From Paraburkholderia megapolitana (lineage in GTDB: Bacteria; Pseudomonadota; Gammaproteobacteria; Burkholderiales; Burkholderiaceae): DNA of 64,000 nt. This document shows positions 40,648 to 48,786 of the stretch, one piece after another (within the stretch, counting starts at the first letter, position 1; the number at the start of each line of letters is the position of its first letter). The DNA lies in assembly GCF_007556815.1 (NCBI RefSeq), contig NZ_CP041745.1, positions 4,207,001 through 4,271,000 on the forward strand. Reading direction: 5' to 3'. A program made the position numbers and the translations under genes. A model generated the notes under the pieces. The model was not told where the DNA came from and made no database searches. It saw nothing but the letters and a program-made list of their open reading frames with translations.

Positions 40648-42069
40648 TTAGTAACGATAGTGATTCGGCTTGAACGGACCGTTCTTGTCGACACCGATAT
40701 AGCCAGCCTGCGTGTCGGACAGCACGGTGAGGTTCGCACCGATGCGCGCCAGATGCAGACGCGCCACCTTCTCGTCGAGCTGCTTCGGCAGTACGTACAC
40801 CTTGTTCTCGTACTTGTTGCCTTCGGTGAACAGTTCGATCTGCGCGAGCGTCTGGTTCGTGAACGAATTCGACATCACGAACGACGGATGGCCCGTTGCG
40901 CAACCAAGGTTCACGAGGCGACCTTCAGCGAGCAGGATCACGCGCTTGCCGTCCGGGAAGATGATGTGGTCGACTTGCGGCTTGATGTTGTCCCACGTGT
41001 ACTGGCGCGTCGACGCGATGTCGATTTCCGAATCGAAGTGACCGATGTTGCAGACGATGGCGTTGTTGCGCATCGCCTTCAGATGGTCATGGCCGATCAC
41101 GTGGAAGTTACCGGTTGCCGTGACGAAGATGTCGGCCTTGTCGGCTGCATATTCCATCGTGACCACGCGGTAGCCTTCCATCGCCGCCTGCAATGCGCAG
41201 ATCGGATCGATTTCCGTCACCCACACCGTCGCGCCGAGGCCACGCAGCGACTGTGCACAGCCCTTACCCACATCGCCGTAACCGGCGATGACCGCGATCT
41301 TGCCCGCGATCATCACGTCGGTCGCGCGCTTGATACCGTCGACGAGCGACTCGCGGCAGCCGTACAGGTTGTCGAACTTCGACTTCGTGACCGAATCGTT
41401 GACGTTGATGGCCGGGAACGGCAGACGCCCTTCCTTTTCCATCTGATACAGACGATGCACGCCGGTCGTCGTTTCTTCGGTAACGCCCTTGATGTGCGCG
41501 AGACGCGTCGAGTACCACGTCGGATCGGCTTCGAGGTGGCTCGCGATCGACTTGTACAGCGCGACTTCTTCTTCGTTGGTCGGCTTGGCGATCACCGAGC
41601 GGTCCTTCTCGGCCTTCGAACCCAGGATGAGCAGCAACGTGGCGTCGCCGCCGTCGTCGAGGATCATGTTGGCGAATTCGCCGTTCGGCCATTCGAAGAT
41701 GCGGTGCGAGAACTCCCAGTATTCGTCGAGCGATTCGCCCTTGTACGCGAACACCGGTGTGCCGCTCTTCGCGATGGCGGCAGCGGCGTGGTCCTGGGTC
41801 GAGAAGATGTTGCACGACGCCCAGCGGACATCGGCGCCGAGCGCTTTCAGCGTCTCGATCAGCACACCGGTCTGGATCGTCATGTGCAGCGAGCCGGCTA
41901 CACGTGCGCCCTTCAGCGGCTGCTGGGTCTTGTACTCTTCGCGGGTCTGCACGAGGCCCGGCATTTCCGTTTCGGCGATGTTGAGTTCCTTGCGGCCCCA
42001 GTCGGCTAGCGACAGGTCTGCAACGGCGAAATCTTGAGTACTTGCGGAATCGTAGACTGCGGCGTTCAT
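40648..42069 (-). CDS. ahcY: adenosylhomocysteinase
   Basis: 473 residues. Hydrolyses S-adenosylhomocysteine to adenosine and homocysteine, using bound NAD. The NAD-binding loop is [38 protein letters not shown] and the C-terminal [13 protein letters not shown], with the Lys and Tyr that reach into the partner subunit, are all present. Start at 42069 has a strong ribosome site (AAGGAGGG). The 5' leader is an SAH riboswitch, so build-up of the toxic substrate turns the gene on. Confidence 0.98.
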   Translation of the reverse strand: MNAAVYDSASTQDFAVADLSLADWGRKELNIAETEMPGLVQTREEYKTQQPLKGARVAGSLHMTIQTGVLIETLKALGADVRWASCNIFSTQDHAAAAIAKSGTPVFAYKGESLDEYWEFSHRIFEWPNGEFANMILDDGGDATLLLILGSKAEKDRSVIAKPTNEEEVALYKSIASHLEADPTWYSTRLAHIKGVTEETTTGVHRLYQMEKEGRLPFPAINVNDSVTKSKFDNLYGCRESLVDGIKRATDVMIAGKIAVIAGYGDVGKGCAQSLRGLGATVWVTEIDPICALQAAMEGYRVVTMEYAADKADIFVTATGNFHVIGHDHLKAMRNNAIVCNIGHFDSEIDIASTRQYTWDNIKPQVDHIIFPDGKRVILLAEGRLVNLGCATGHPSFVMSNSFTNQTLAQIELFTEGNKYENKVYVLPKQLDEKVARLHLARIGANLTVLSDTQAGYIGVDKNGPFKPNHYRY

Positions 42070-42100
42070 CACGCCCTCCTTTCTAAAAATGACTAGAAAT

Positions 42101-42218
42101 TTGACGTGAGCGCCGTTCGATGCGGTGGTTTGCGAAGCGCTTGGTGCACTCTTCAAGCCGTCCGATTGAAAGCCTCCAAGCCTGGCGGGGTGAACCCGTC
42201 GCAACGCTCCTCGAAGGC
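42101..42218 (-). ncRNA. SAH riboswitch
   Basis: On the minus strand the leader reads GAGGAGCGTTGCGACGGG, then CCCGCCAGGCTTGG, a variable stem, and finally AACGGCGCTCACGT. These are the conserved blocks and spacing of the S-adenosylhomocysteine riboswitch known upstream of ahcY in beta- and gamma-proteobacteria. The pseudoknot pairs the GAGCG of the first block with the CGCTC of the last. It ends about 30 nt before the ahcY start; the control is ON when SAH binds. Recognised by eye from the consensus. Confidence 0.9.
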
Positions 42219-42226
42219 GAACCGCG

Positions 42227-42232
42227 ATTGTA
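42227..42232 (-). promoter_or_regulatory. candidate -10 box for ahcY operon
   Basis: TACAAT on the minus strand, one change from TATAAT, placed so that transcription would begin a few bases before the riboswitch. No good -35 box is seen 17 bp upstream. Confidence 0.4.
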
Positions 42233-42297
42233 GCAAATCGCGATGACGGCGTTGGGTGGGTTTTTTCTGGTTTTTCTGGTTCTGCTTACGACAGCCG

Positions 42298-43020
42298 CTA
42301 GACAGGCAGGAAGCCGAGCAGCGGTGCGATCAGCACCATCACGACGCCGGCGATCATCATCGTCAGGCTCGCGACGACACCCTCCTCGCCGCCCAGCTCG
42401 CGCGCCTTCGCGGTGCCAACGCCATGCGCGGCCGCTCCGAACAACGCGCCGCGCGCGAGTCGCGTACGCAGCGGCACGAGCGCCAGCACGAGTTCGCCGA
42501 ACAGCATTCCGACGATACCCGTCGCGATCACGAACAGCGCGGTCAGTTCGCGCGGCGCGTGGATCTTGTCGGATACGGCGAGCGCGAACGGCGTTGAGAT
42601 CGAGCGTGTCATCAGGCTGCGTTGCAGGTCCGGCGACAGATGCAGCAGTCTCGCCAGCAACAGCGACCCGCCGACCGCCACCACGATACCGACCGTCACG
42701 CCGACGGCGAGCGAGATCCAGTGGCGCTTCAGCAGCTCGCGGTATTCATAGATCGGCACGGCGAACGCGACGGTCGTGGGCCCGAGCAGCCACATCAGAC
42801 AGCGCGTGTCGCGGAAGTACACCGGATACGGGATGTGCGCGATCAGAACAATGGCGGCCAGCACGGCCGGCACGGCGACGAGCGGCGTCAGCCAGGGCGA
42901 GCGGTAGCGCGCGTACAGCGCCTTCGAGGCGAAGTAGAGCGCGACCGTCAACACCAAACAGCCGGCCGCGATCAGGCGCGAAGCGCCGTCGGCGAACAGG
43001 GAGGTATAGAGCGCGCTCAT
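42298..43020 (-). CDS. LrgB/CidB family membrane protein
   Basis: 240 residues, about seven membrane helices. Family signatures: YFRDTRCLMWLLGPTTVAFAVPIYEYRELLKRHW and the TRSISTPFALAVSD stretch, then GAAAHGVGTAKARELG. The start at 43020 is chosen just after the LrgA-family stop (7-bp gap). LrgA/LrgB pairs were first linked to murein hydrolase control and autolysis; several are now thought to move small carboxylates. Regulated by the divergent LysR gene. Confidence 0.92.
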   Translation of the reverse strand: MSALYTSLFADGASRLIAAGCLVLTVALYFASKALYARYRSPWLTPLVAVPAVLAAIVLIAHIPYPVYFRDTRCLMWLLGPTTVAFAVPIYEYRELLKRHWISLAVGVTVGIVVAVGGSLLLARLLHLSPDLQRSLMTRSISTPFALAVSDKIHAPRELTALFVIATGIVGMLFGELVLALVPLRTRLARGALFGAAAHGVGTAKARELGGEEGVVASLTMMIAGVVMVLIAPLLGFLPV

Positions 43021-43027
43021 GGCCGTC

Positions 43028-43513
43028 TCAGGCACGCGTCAGGTGGCGCGCATGCCGCACGCGCCGCAACGCGACACGGCGCTCGAGCTTCGCAGCCTGC
43101 TCGACGGCCAATGCGACTGCGAACATCACCATCAGCGTCCCACCGACAACCACCAGCGCGAGTCGCCAGCCATCCTCGCGAAACAGCCCGCCGTACTGCA
43201 CGACCGCGACCGCCGCCGGAATAAAGAACAGCAGCATGTCGGACAGCAGCCAGTCGGCGCCGGCCTTGACCCAACGCGTCGTCACGCCGCCGCAGAACAG
43301 CAGCGCGAGCAGGACGACGAGGCCGACCACGCCGCCGGGCACCGGCAGGTCGAGCATGCGCACGACGAAATCGGCGGCGAGCCAGAGACCCGCCAGCGCC
43401 GCGCTTTGCAGCGCAATCCGCACAATCCGGACGATTCGCAGCATGCCGGCGACGCGACTGTGCTCGACGGCGCGCAACAGCGGCAGCAAGTAGGCAACGG
43501 CGCGGGAGATCAT
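43028..43513 (-). CDS. LrgA/CidA family holin-like protein
   Basis: 161 residues from 43513, though a start at residue 24 (MLRIVRIVRIALQSA) would fit the family length better. Four hydrophobic segments, with LDLPVPGGVVGLVVLLALLF and LLSDMLLFFIPAAVAVVQYG as the family motifs. Basic C-terminal tail. First gene of the LrgA-LrgB pair, 121 bp from the divergent LysR regulator. Confidence 0.9.
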   Translation of the reverse strand: MISRAVAYLLPLLRAVEHSRVAGMLRIVRIVRIALQSAALAGLWLAADFVVRMLDLPVPGGVVGLVVLLALLFCGGVTTRWVKAGADWLLSDMLLFFIPAAVAVVQYGGLFREDGWRLALVVVGGTLMVMFAVALAVEQAAKLERRVALRRVRHARHLTRA

Positions 43514-43594
43514 GGAAAACCCTTAGTATTTTTGACGTAACTGAGTATAAGGAGCGCCCCGTCATAAATATAATGACTTAGAATCATCAACATC

Positions 43595-43609
43595 ATTCCG
43601 AATTGGAAT
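43595..43609. promoter_or_regulatory. LysR-type box upstream of the CidR-like regulator
   Basis: ATTCC-GAATT-GGAAT is a perfect 5-bp dyad and fits the T-N11-A rule for LysR binding sites. It lies 25 bp before the regulator's start. A perfect TATAAT (43569-43574) lies just upstream on the plus strand, so the box would overlap the transcription start and suit autoregulation. Confidence 0.45.
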
Positions 43610-43634
43610 TCTCCGGTATCGAGGGCCTTCAGCC

Positions 43635-44549
43635 ATGGAACTGCGCGCGCTCCGTTATTTCGTCGAAGTCGTCCGCCAGCAGAGCTTCACCGTGGCGGCC
43701 GAGCAGATGTTCGTCACCCAGCCGACCATCAGCAAGATGGTGAAGTCGCTGGAAGACGAGATCGGTTCGCCGCTGCTGCTGCGCGACGGCCGCCAGATGA
43801 TGCTCACCGATGCCGGGCGCATCGTGTTCCAGCGCGGTCAGGAGGTGTTGGCCGCGCATGCGCAGTTGCAGGCGGAACTCGACGATCTGGACAAACTCGG
43901 CCGCGGCCAGCTGACCATCGGTATTCCGCCTATGGGCGGCTCGCTGTTCACGCCGACCATCGCGGCGTTCCGCCAGCGCTATCCGAAGGTCGAACTGAAG
44001 CTCTTCGAGCAGGGTGCGCGCGGTATCGAAGCTGCGCTGATTGCCGGCGAACTCGAACTGGGCGGCGTGTTGCAGCCAGTCGATCCGCAAGCACTCGACG
44101 TGCTACCGATGACGCGCCAGCTACTGTGGCTCGTCGCGCGTCGCGGCTCGCGCTGGGACGGCACGCAGCAGGTGCCGCTCGGCGATCTGGCCACCGAGCC
44201 GTTCGTGTTCTACGGGGAAAGCCTCGCGCTCAACGATGTTGTGCTGAATGCGTGCCGCACGGCCGGCTTTGCGCCGATCATCGTGGGTCGTAGCGGTCAT
44301 TGGGATTTCATGGCGGCACTCGTGCAGGCTGGCGTGGGTATCGCGCTGCTACCTGCGCCGTATTGCCGGCGGCTCGATCCGGTGCAGTTCACGTGTCTGC
44401 CGGTCGTCGAACCGGAGATTCCATGGGAGATGGCGATCGGCTGGCGCCGCAACGGCTATCTGTCACATGCCGCGCGTGCGTGGCTCGATGTTGCGCGCGA
44501 AACGCTGCCGAGCCAGGCCGGCGACGAGTTTATGCATACGCCGGTGTAG
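43635..44549 (+). CDS. LysR-family regulator, CidR-like
   Basis: 304 residues. N-terminal helix-turn-helix: ALRYFVEVVRQQSFTVAAEQMFVTQPTISKMVKSLEDE, ending in LLLRDGRQMMLTDAGR. The C-terminal periplasmic-binding-type effector domain begins at GQLTIGIPPMGGSLF. The divergent position next to lrgA/lrgB-type genes is the standard arrangement of CidR, whose family responds to acetate or pyruvate metabolism in Gram-positives; the signal here is unknown. Confidence 0.92.
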   Translation: MELRALRYFVEVVRQQSFTVAAEQMFVTQPTISKMVKSLEDEIGSPLLLRDGRQMMLTDAGRIVFQRGQEVLAAHAQLQAELDDLDKLGRGQLTIGIPPMGGSLFTPTIAAFRQRYPKVELKLFEQGARGIEAALIAGELELGGVLQPVDPQALDVLPMTRQLLWLVARRGSRWDGTQQVPLGDLATEPFVFYGESLALNDVVLNACRTAGFAPIIVGRSGHWDFMAALVQAGVGIALLPAPYCRRLDPVQFTCLPVVEPEIPWEMAIGWRRNGYLSHAARAWLDVARETLPSQAGDEFMHTPV

Positions 44550-44553
44550 CGGC

Positions 44554-44590
44554 GGCCGGCCGGAGCGCGAGACGGCTCGCGCGGCCGGCC
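44554..44590. terminator. bidirectional stem-loop between convergent genes
   Basis: GGCCGGCC (44554-44561) and GGCCGGCC (44583-44590) form an outer stem; GCGCGAG (44565-44571) and CTCGCGC (44576-44582) form an inner stem with a 4-nt loop and a 3-nt bulge. It fills the 54-bp gap between the LysR and YciI genes, which converge. No U-run. Confidence 0.55.
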
Positions 44591-44603
44591 AGCCCGTTCG
44601 AAA

Positions 44604-45041
44604 TCAACGCGGCTTGTTCGCTGCGCTTTCCGCCTCGGCACGCAGACGCGCTTCCTGCGCCTGCAGCTCAGGGGTGAGTTCGGCGCCGAAATCCGCGGCT
44701 TCGAACAGCGGGCGGATTTCGATCTCGGAGTCGCTTTCCATCGGGTTCGGGCAGCGCTTGACCCATTCGACGGCTTCCTCCATCGACTTGACCTGCCACA
44801 GCCAGAAACCGGCGACGAGTTCCTTCGTCTCCGCGAACGGCCCATCGACGACAGTCCGCCCGCTACCCGAAAACTGCACGCGCTTGCCGCGCGAGCTTGG
44901 GTGCAGCCCCTCGCCCGCCTGCATCACGCCCGCCTTGACGAGTTCTTCGTTGAAGTTGCCCATTGCGGTCAACAACTCCGTGCTGGGCATCTTGCCGGCT
45001 TCCGATTCGCTGCTTGCTTTTACCATCACCATGACACGCAT
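44604..45041 (-). CDS. YciI-like (YCII/DGPF) family protein
   Basis: 145 residues from 45041; an in-frame extension to 45254 runs through the His leader region and is rejected. The DGPF signature is present as VVDGPFAETKELVAGFWLWQVKSMEEAVEW, and the N-terminus MRVMVMVKASSESEAG is typical. These proteins have a ferredoxin-like fold with a conserved His-Asp type site; homologues often sit beside ECF sigma factors, but none is here. Function unknown. Confidence 0.9.
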   Translation of the reverse strand: MRVMVMVKASSESEAGKMPSTELLTAMGNFNEELVKAGVMQAGEGLHPSSRGKRVQFSGSGRTVVDGPFAETKELVAGFWLWQVKSMEEAVEWVKRCPNPMESDSEIEIRPLFEAADFGAELTPELQAQEARLRAEAESAANKPR

Positions 45042-45215
45042 CGTCTTCTCCTTGAGTGGGTAGTGGGAACCGTTCGGCCCGAAGAGGCTACACGAGTCAG
45101 GCGGTTCTACCACTACGACGAACGGAAATCTCCGGAATCGACAGCGCTTCTGGAAATTCTTCGAGATCGTCGGGATTGGCCCACAAATCCACATTTGTAT
45201 GCCAGTATCAAGCGC

Positions 45216-45293
45216 ATGGAACTCCGTAACGTCCCGATCAGATCTCATCATCACGGCCGCAGCTTATTGCGCCGTGGTTCGTTACGTCCATAG
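45216..45293 (+). CDS. His leader peptide upstream of HisRS-like core gene
   Basis: A 25-codon ORF, MELRNVPIRSHHHGRSLLRR then GSLRP, with three consecutive His codons (CAT CAT CAC at 45246-45254). It ends 46 nt before a rho-independent terminator that itself lies just upstream of a HisRS-like gene. This is the arrangement of amino-acid attenuators such as hisL, and the amino acid matches the downstream protein family. No strong ribosome site is seen before the ATG, which is the main weakness. Confidence 0.65.
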   Translation: MELRNVPIRSHHHGRSLLRRGSLRP

Positions 45294-45338
45294 CACGGAA
45301 CCCGGGACTTCACGAGTCCCTTCCATGCACCAACGACC

Positions 45339-45362
45339 AGGGCGCCCAAGGCGCCCTTTTTT
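45339..45362 (+). terminator. rho-independent terminator before HisRS-like gene (attenuator)
   Basis: AGGGCGCC and GGCGCCCT form an 8-bp perfect stem with a CAA loop, followed by six T bases. It is 21 nt before the ATG at 45384 and after the His leader peptide. GCGCC at 45269-45273, just past the His codons, can pair with the GGCGC of the 5' arm (45341-45345) and would make the antiterminator; GGGACT/AGTCCC (about 45304-45320) gives another small hairpin between them. Confidence 0.85.
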
Positions 45363-45383
45363 ATTGTCTACAAGGAGTCAAGC

Positions 45384-46038
45384 ATGACCATGATTCGTGG
45401 AACCCGTTTCGTCGTCGGTACTGAAGCCGCGCAAATCCGTACGCTCGAAAACCGCTTCAGGAGCTATCTTCATTGACGCGGGCGCCGAAGAAGCCATCGT
45501 GCCCGCGCTGTGGTCGCAAGACACGTTCATCGAGAAGGCCGGCGGCAGTGAAATCATCGGCCAGATGTGGACGTTTCCCGACAAGAAGGGGCGCCCCTGC
45601 TGTCTGATTCCCGAGGCGACCGCGCTCTTCCAGGAGCAGTGCAAGGAGTTACTGGGACGGCGGCGGGAACGCATGCTGTTTTATATCGCGCGATGCTATC
45701 GGTACGAGCGACCGCAAGCCGGTCGATACCGCGAGTTCTCGCAACTGGGATTCGAATATCTTTGCCCGAATCCGCAACAGGCGGCTGTGCGCAGCCAGGC
45801 CATCGCCGCGGGATTTTTCGATTCGCTGGGGTTGCGCTATGTCGTCGATGACGCTGCTCGCAGAGGGCTTAGCTACTACCTGGACGGTCGTGGGTTCGAG
45901 ATGCGTTGCACGGAACTCGGCGCCCAGCAGCAAGTGGCGGGCGGCGGAGCGTATCGCGAGGGAGCCGGGTTTGGTATCGGTGCCGAACGGTTGTTGCTGG
46001 CGATGACGGCGCAGGGAATCGATAGCTTGTCGCCGTAG
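45384..46038 (+). CDS. HisRS-like catalytic core protein, split by a +1 frameshift
   Basis: Starts with a good ribosome site (AAGGAGT). The first frame gives 30 residues (MTMIRGTRFVVG, TLENRFRSYLH) that match the HisRS N-terminus, then TGA at 45474. The +1 frame continues as DAGAEEAIVPALWSQDTFIEKAG and keeps class II motif 2 (RCYRYERPQAGRYREF), the His-specific RRGLSYYLDG stretch and motif 3 (GAGFGIGAERLLLA). Joined length is about 217 residues, half of a normal HisRS: the insertion and anticodon-binding domains are missing. It may activate histidine for something other than tRNA charging, or be regulatory like HisZ. The frameshift may be programmed (see findings), a mutation, or a sequencing error. 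Confidence 0.7.
45459..45477 (+). promoter_or_regulatory. prfB-like +1 frameshift cassette
   Basis: Codons AGG AGC TAT CTT CAT TGA C. The programmed site of release factor 2 (prfB) is AGG GGG TAT CTT TGA C: internal Shine-Dalgarno, TAT, slippery CTT, stop. Here the same cassette has one extra His codon before the stop. CTT can slip +1 to TTC with good pairing, joining the two halves of the HisRS-like gene as SYL-IDAGAEE. Confidence 0.45.
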
Positions 46039-46085
46039 TATTGCTGGGCTCGGCCCTGTTCTTCCATGTAGAGATGCAGTGGCGA

Positions 46086-46778
46086 TCAAAGGTACGTTGC
46101 GAGCAACGTCACCATGATCGCCGCTGCGGCTAGCGCCAGCAGCGCGCGCCACATCGGCGCTCGTCGTGGCGCGCGGATCGAGGCCGGCAGCGGCTTGCGC
46201 CCGGTAAGCATCGGGCGCAGCAGATTGTTTCCCTTCGCGACGGCGTAGAGGACGATTGCGCCAACGTGCAGCGCAACTGCGGCAATCAGCACGTACCATC
46301 CCACCGCGTGTAGCGTCGAAATCGCGTTGGCGATTGACGCAGGAACCCATGCGCTTAGCGGGCCTTCGTCGGCGACTTCGTTGTAGACATAGATGCCACT
46401 CAACGTTTCGACGAATAGCAGCGCGAGAAGCAGCAGCACCATCCAGCCGCCGGCCGGGTTGTGGCCAACCTGCAGGTCGGCCTCGCGACGAAAGATATGG
46501 CGAAGATGAGCCCATGCAGCAGCAGGCGAAGCGACGAAACTACGAAACCGCGCGGTCTCGCTGCCGAAGCAGCCCCATAGCAACCGGAATAACACGAGCG
46601 CGAACAACGTCTCGCCGATGCGTACATGCCAGTCGATCCAGTTGAAGCGCTCGGTTATGTAGGCGCCGGCTACGAGCAGGACAGTTAGCCAGTGGAAGAG
46701 GCGTATGGGGAGGTCCCAGACCTGTACGGGGCGGTTGTTGTCGTTCGTGGGCGAAGCTGGCTGTCGTTCAGTGTTCAT
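46086..46778 (-). CDS. cytochrome b561 family protein
   Basis: 230 residues from 46778 (MNTERQPAS); an upstream start is possible but unneeded. Four or five membrane helices with His residues at heme positions: VWDLPIRLFHWLTVLLV, WIDWHVRIGETLF and TLHAVGWYVLIAAVALHVGAI. Probably carries electrons between a membrane quinol pool and a soluble partner, such as a monoheme cytochrome c or a periplasmic enzyme, but no such gene is next to it. Confidence 0.88.
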   Translation of the reverse strand: MNTERQPASPTNDNNRPVQVWDLPIRLFHWLTVLLVAGAYITERFNWIDWHVRIGETLFALVLFRLLWGCFGSETARFRSFVASPAAAWAHLRHIFRREADLQVGHNPAGGWMVLLLLALLFVETLSGIYVYNEVADEGPLSAWVPASIANAISTLHAVGWYVLIAAVALHVGAIVLYAVAKGNNLLRPMLTGRKPLPASIRAPRRAPMWRALLALAAAAIMVTLLATYL

Positions 46779-46856
46779 CGTCTGGTCCCTGTACGCCCCA
46801 TAGACCTGAATGCGGCGCATCGCCGGAGCACGCGATGAACATACAGGCACGTTGAA

Positions 46857-47759
46857 TCACGTGTTGGACTCCGGAGTCCAACTCCTTGCGAACGCGATCA
46901 GCGCCCGCAAACTGCTCGATCTATGTCGACGGTTGGCAAAGTACAGGCAAGACCGGTCGTAGACGGGTAACCACTTTTCAAGCACGCGTTGCAGTCTTTG
47001 CGTGGCAACGTCTCCCATGACATGCCAATCGTTGACGAAGGCAATGCCCACTCCGCTAAGGGCGGCGTCGCGTGTCAGGTTTGCGGAATTGACTGTTAAG
47101 CGGCCCTTCGGTTCGATCTGGATTCTTTTGCTCCGGAACTCGAAGTTCCACGTGTGGATCGTTCCGTCAGCTAACCGGAACCGAACACATTCGTGATCAT
47201 GCAGGTCGTCAGGTGTTTTCGGAACCGGGTGTCGCAGAAAGTATTCGGGCGTTGCCACCACCGCACTGCGCTGAGGACGGCCGAACGGGACCGCGATCAT
47301 GTCCTTGGGAACGTCCCTCGGGAAACGGATGCCTAGATCAAAACCCTCCGACACAATATCGACGATACGGTCCTCAGCCTTTAGCTCTAGTTCGATGTCG
47401 GGATAACGCTCCATGAACGAGAGAAACATCGGCATGGATTGTCGCGCGAAGCCCGTGCTTGTACTCACGCGTATCCGCCCGGAAGGCGAATCCTTTTGCG
47501 CTCCCGCGCGCTCGGTCGCGTCACGAATCACGGCGACCGCGGGGGCGATGGTTTCCACGAACTCCCGTCCTGCATCGGTGAGCGACACGCTTCGGGTAGT
47601 GCGGTGGAACAGTTGCACGCCGATACGCGACTCCGATGCAGCGATCATCTGGCTTAACGCAGAGGTCGAAATCTCAAGTTCGGCCGCCGATGACCGGAAG
47701 CTCCGATAACGGGCGACCGTCAATATCGCTTCGAGATCAGTCAATCCATTCTTTCGCAT
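46857..47759 (-). CDS. LysR-family transcriptional regulator
   Basis: 300 residues. Helix-turn-helix DLEAILTVARYRSFRSSAAELEISTSALSQMIAASESRIGVQLFHRTTRSVSLTDAG, then the effector domain from GRIRVSTSTGFAR. It resembles the CrgA/AaeR-like group that often controls an adjacent oxidoreductase; the neighbouring cytochrome b561 gene (same strand) or the divergent membrane protein are the nearest candidate targets. Confidence 0.92.
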   Translation of the reverse strand: MRKNGLTDLEAILTVARYRSFRSSAAELEISTSALSQMIAASESRIGVQLFHRTTRSVSLTDAGREFVETIAPAVAVIRDATERAGAQKDSPSGRIRVSTSTGFARQSMPMFLSFMERYPDIELELKAEDRIVDIVSEGFDLGIRFPRDVPKDMIAVPFGRPQRSAVVATPEYFLRHPVPKTPDDLHDHECVRFRLADGTIHTWNFEFRSKRIQIEPKGRLTVNSANLTRDAALSGVGIAFVNDWHVMGDVATQRLQRVLEKWLPVYDRSCLYFANRRHRSSSLRALIAFARSWTPESNT

Positions 47760-47977
47760 TGTCCTGTTTCTCTTAATGATTCATACACGATTATCCATCT
47801 AGTTGATTGCCCGGTGTGGATATATTCTTCGGCCTTACCTCATGCGAAAAGGAACGACGCATCAGCAGTGCAAGCGCTCAGGCGAGCAAGCTGCGTGTGC
47901 GCCGGGAAACGGAAGGAACGTATCGAGGAACGTTAGAGGATCTACTGGGGTGCACCTCATCCCCGTCAGGAGTTGCG

Positions 47978-48652
47978 ATGAAATATGGAGAATCGATTCA
48001 AGCGGTCCGGGCGCCGGACCAGATGGTTTTCAGTGCGGTCGGCTCGCTCTGGATGTTGGGTTGGTGTCTGCAAAAGCATGCACAGGATCTGTCGACGCTA
48101 TGCGTGGTGTTGCTAGCCGGTGCGGCGATTTTTCTGTGGGCCTGGTGCGATCGCCGTGCCTCGCGTCGTGGCTTCAAGGTTCCCGGCGCGCGCCGCTTTC
48201 AATCTGCGCGTGGATCAGGTGCGTACTTCGTTCTCGAAGGTCTGCTGTGCGGCGCCGGGCTGTTGTTCAACCTGGTGTTCGTGCTGGAACTGCTTGGTCA
48301 TCCGGATTGGCTGCTACCAACTCTCATGATGCTGACAGGCGTCGTTTGCTTCGCACTGGGCGAGGCTACGCTGCATCGACCGAATTACCTGACCGGCCTC
48401 GCATTGCTCGCAGTGGCACTCGCTTATCTACTCGGCCCTGGCGTGCCAAATCACGCCACCGCGTGTTTTGCCGCCGGCAGTGTCTTGTGGATCAGCGCCC
48501 TGTATGGTCTGTTCGTGGAGCACTTTGATGCCGGCCGGGTTGTTGGGTTGGCCGGGCGGCGGTCACTCGCACTGGTCTTGCATCAGGATCGGTTTTTGCG
48601 GAGTCTTGTGATCGTCACAACGAGGCACGAATGCCGGACGTTTCGGTCGTGA
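47978..48652 (+). CDS. predicted multi-pass membrane protein, unknown
   Basis: 224 residues. The start is set at 47978 because AGGAG lies 6 nt upstream; an earlier ATG in the same frame (47807) would overlap the regulator's promoter region. Six or so hydrophobic segments, including LCVVLLAGAAIFLWAW, YFVLEGLLCGAGLLFNLVFVLEL, LLPTLMMLTGVVCFAL and LTGLALLAVALAYLLG. The C-terminus is basic and Arg-rich. No family recognised. Divergent from the LysR gene, which may control it. Confidence 0.6.
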   Translation: MKYGESIQAVRAPDQMVFSAVGSLWMLGWCLQKHAQDLSTLCVVLLAGAAIFLWAWCDRRASRRGFKVPGARRFQSARGSGAYFVLEGLLCGAGLLFNLVFVLELLGHPDWLLPTLMMLTGVVCFALGEATLHRPNYLTGLALLAVALAYLLGPGVPNHATACFAAGSVLWISALYGLFVEHFDAGRVVGLAGRRSLALVLHQDRFLRSLVIVTTRHECRTFRS

Positions 48653-48728
48653 AATCGGTGTCGAACTGCGAGATAGACGCCGTTAGTTTTTCGAGCAAAC
48701 CAAGCGGCGAAAAAACAGCGTAATGCCC

Positions 48729-48764
48729 TCGCCCGGCAGCACACAAACCTGTGCTGCCGGGCGA
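48729..48764. terminator. bidirectional terminator-like hairpin, 15-bp perfect stem
   Basis: TCGCCCGGCAGCACA (48729-48743) and TGTGCTGCCGGGCGA (48750-48764) pair perfectly around a 6-nt loop. It separates the rightward membrane protein (ends 48652) from the leftward SDR (ends 48787). No U-run directly follows, but the stem strength makes it the likely transcript end for both. Confidence 0.7.
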
Positions 48765-48786
48765 AGTACCTACAGAAACAACCACG

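Noticed and set aside
44901..45293. 130-codon open frame overlapping the YciI gene and containing the His leader
   Set aside because: The part before 45216 is antisense to the YciI gene and its promoter; only the end from ATG 45216 makes sense, as the leader peptide.
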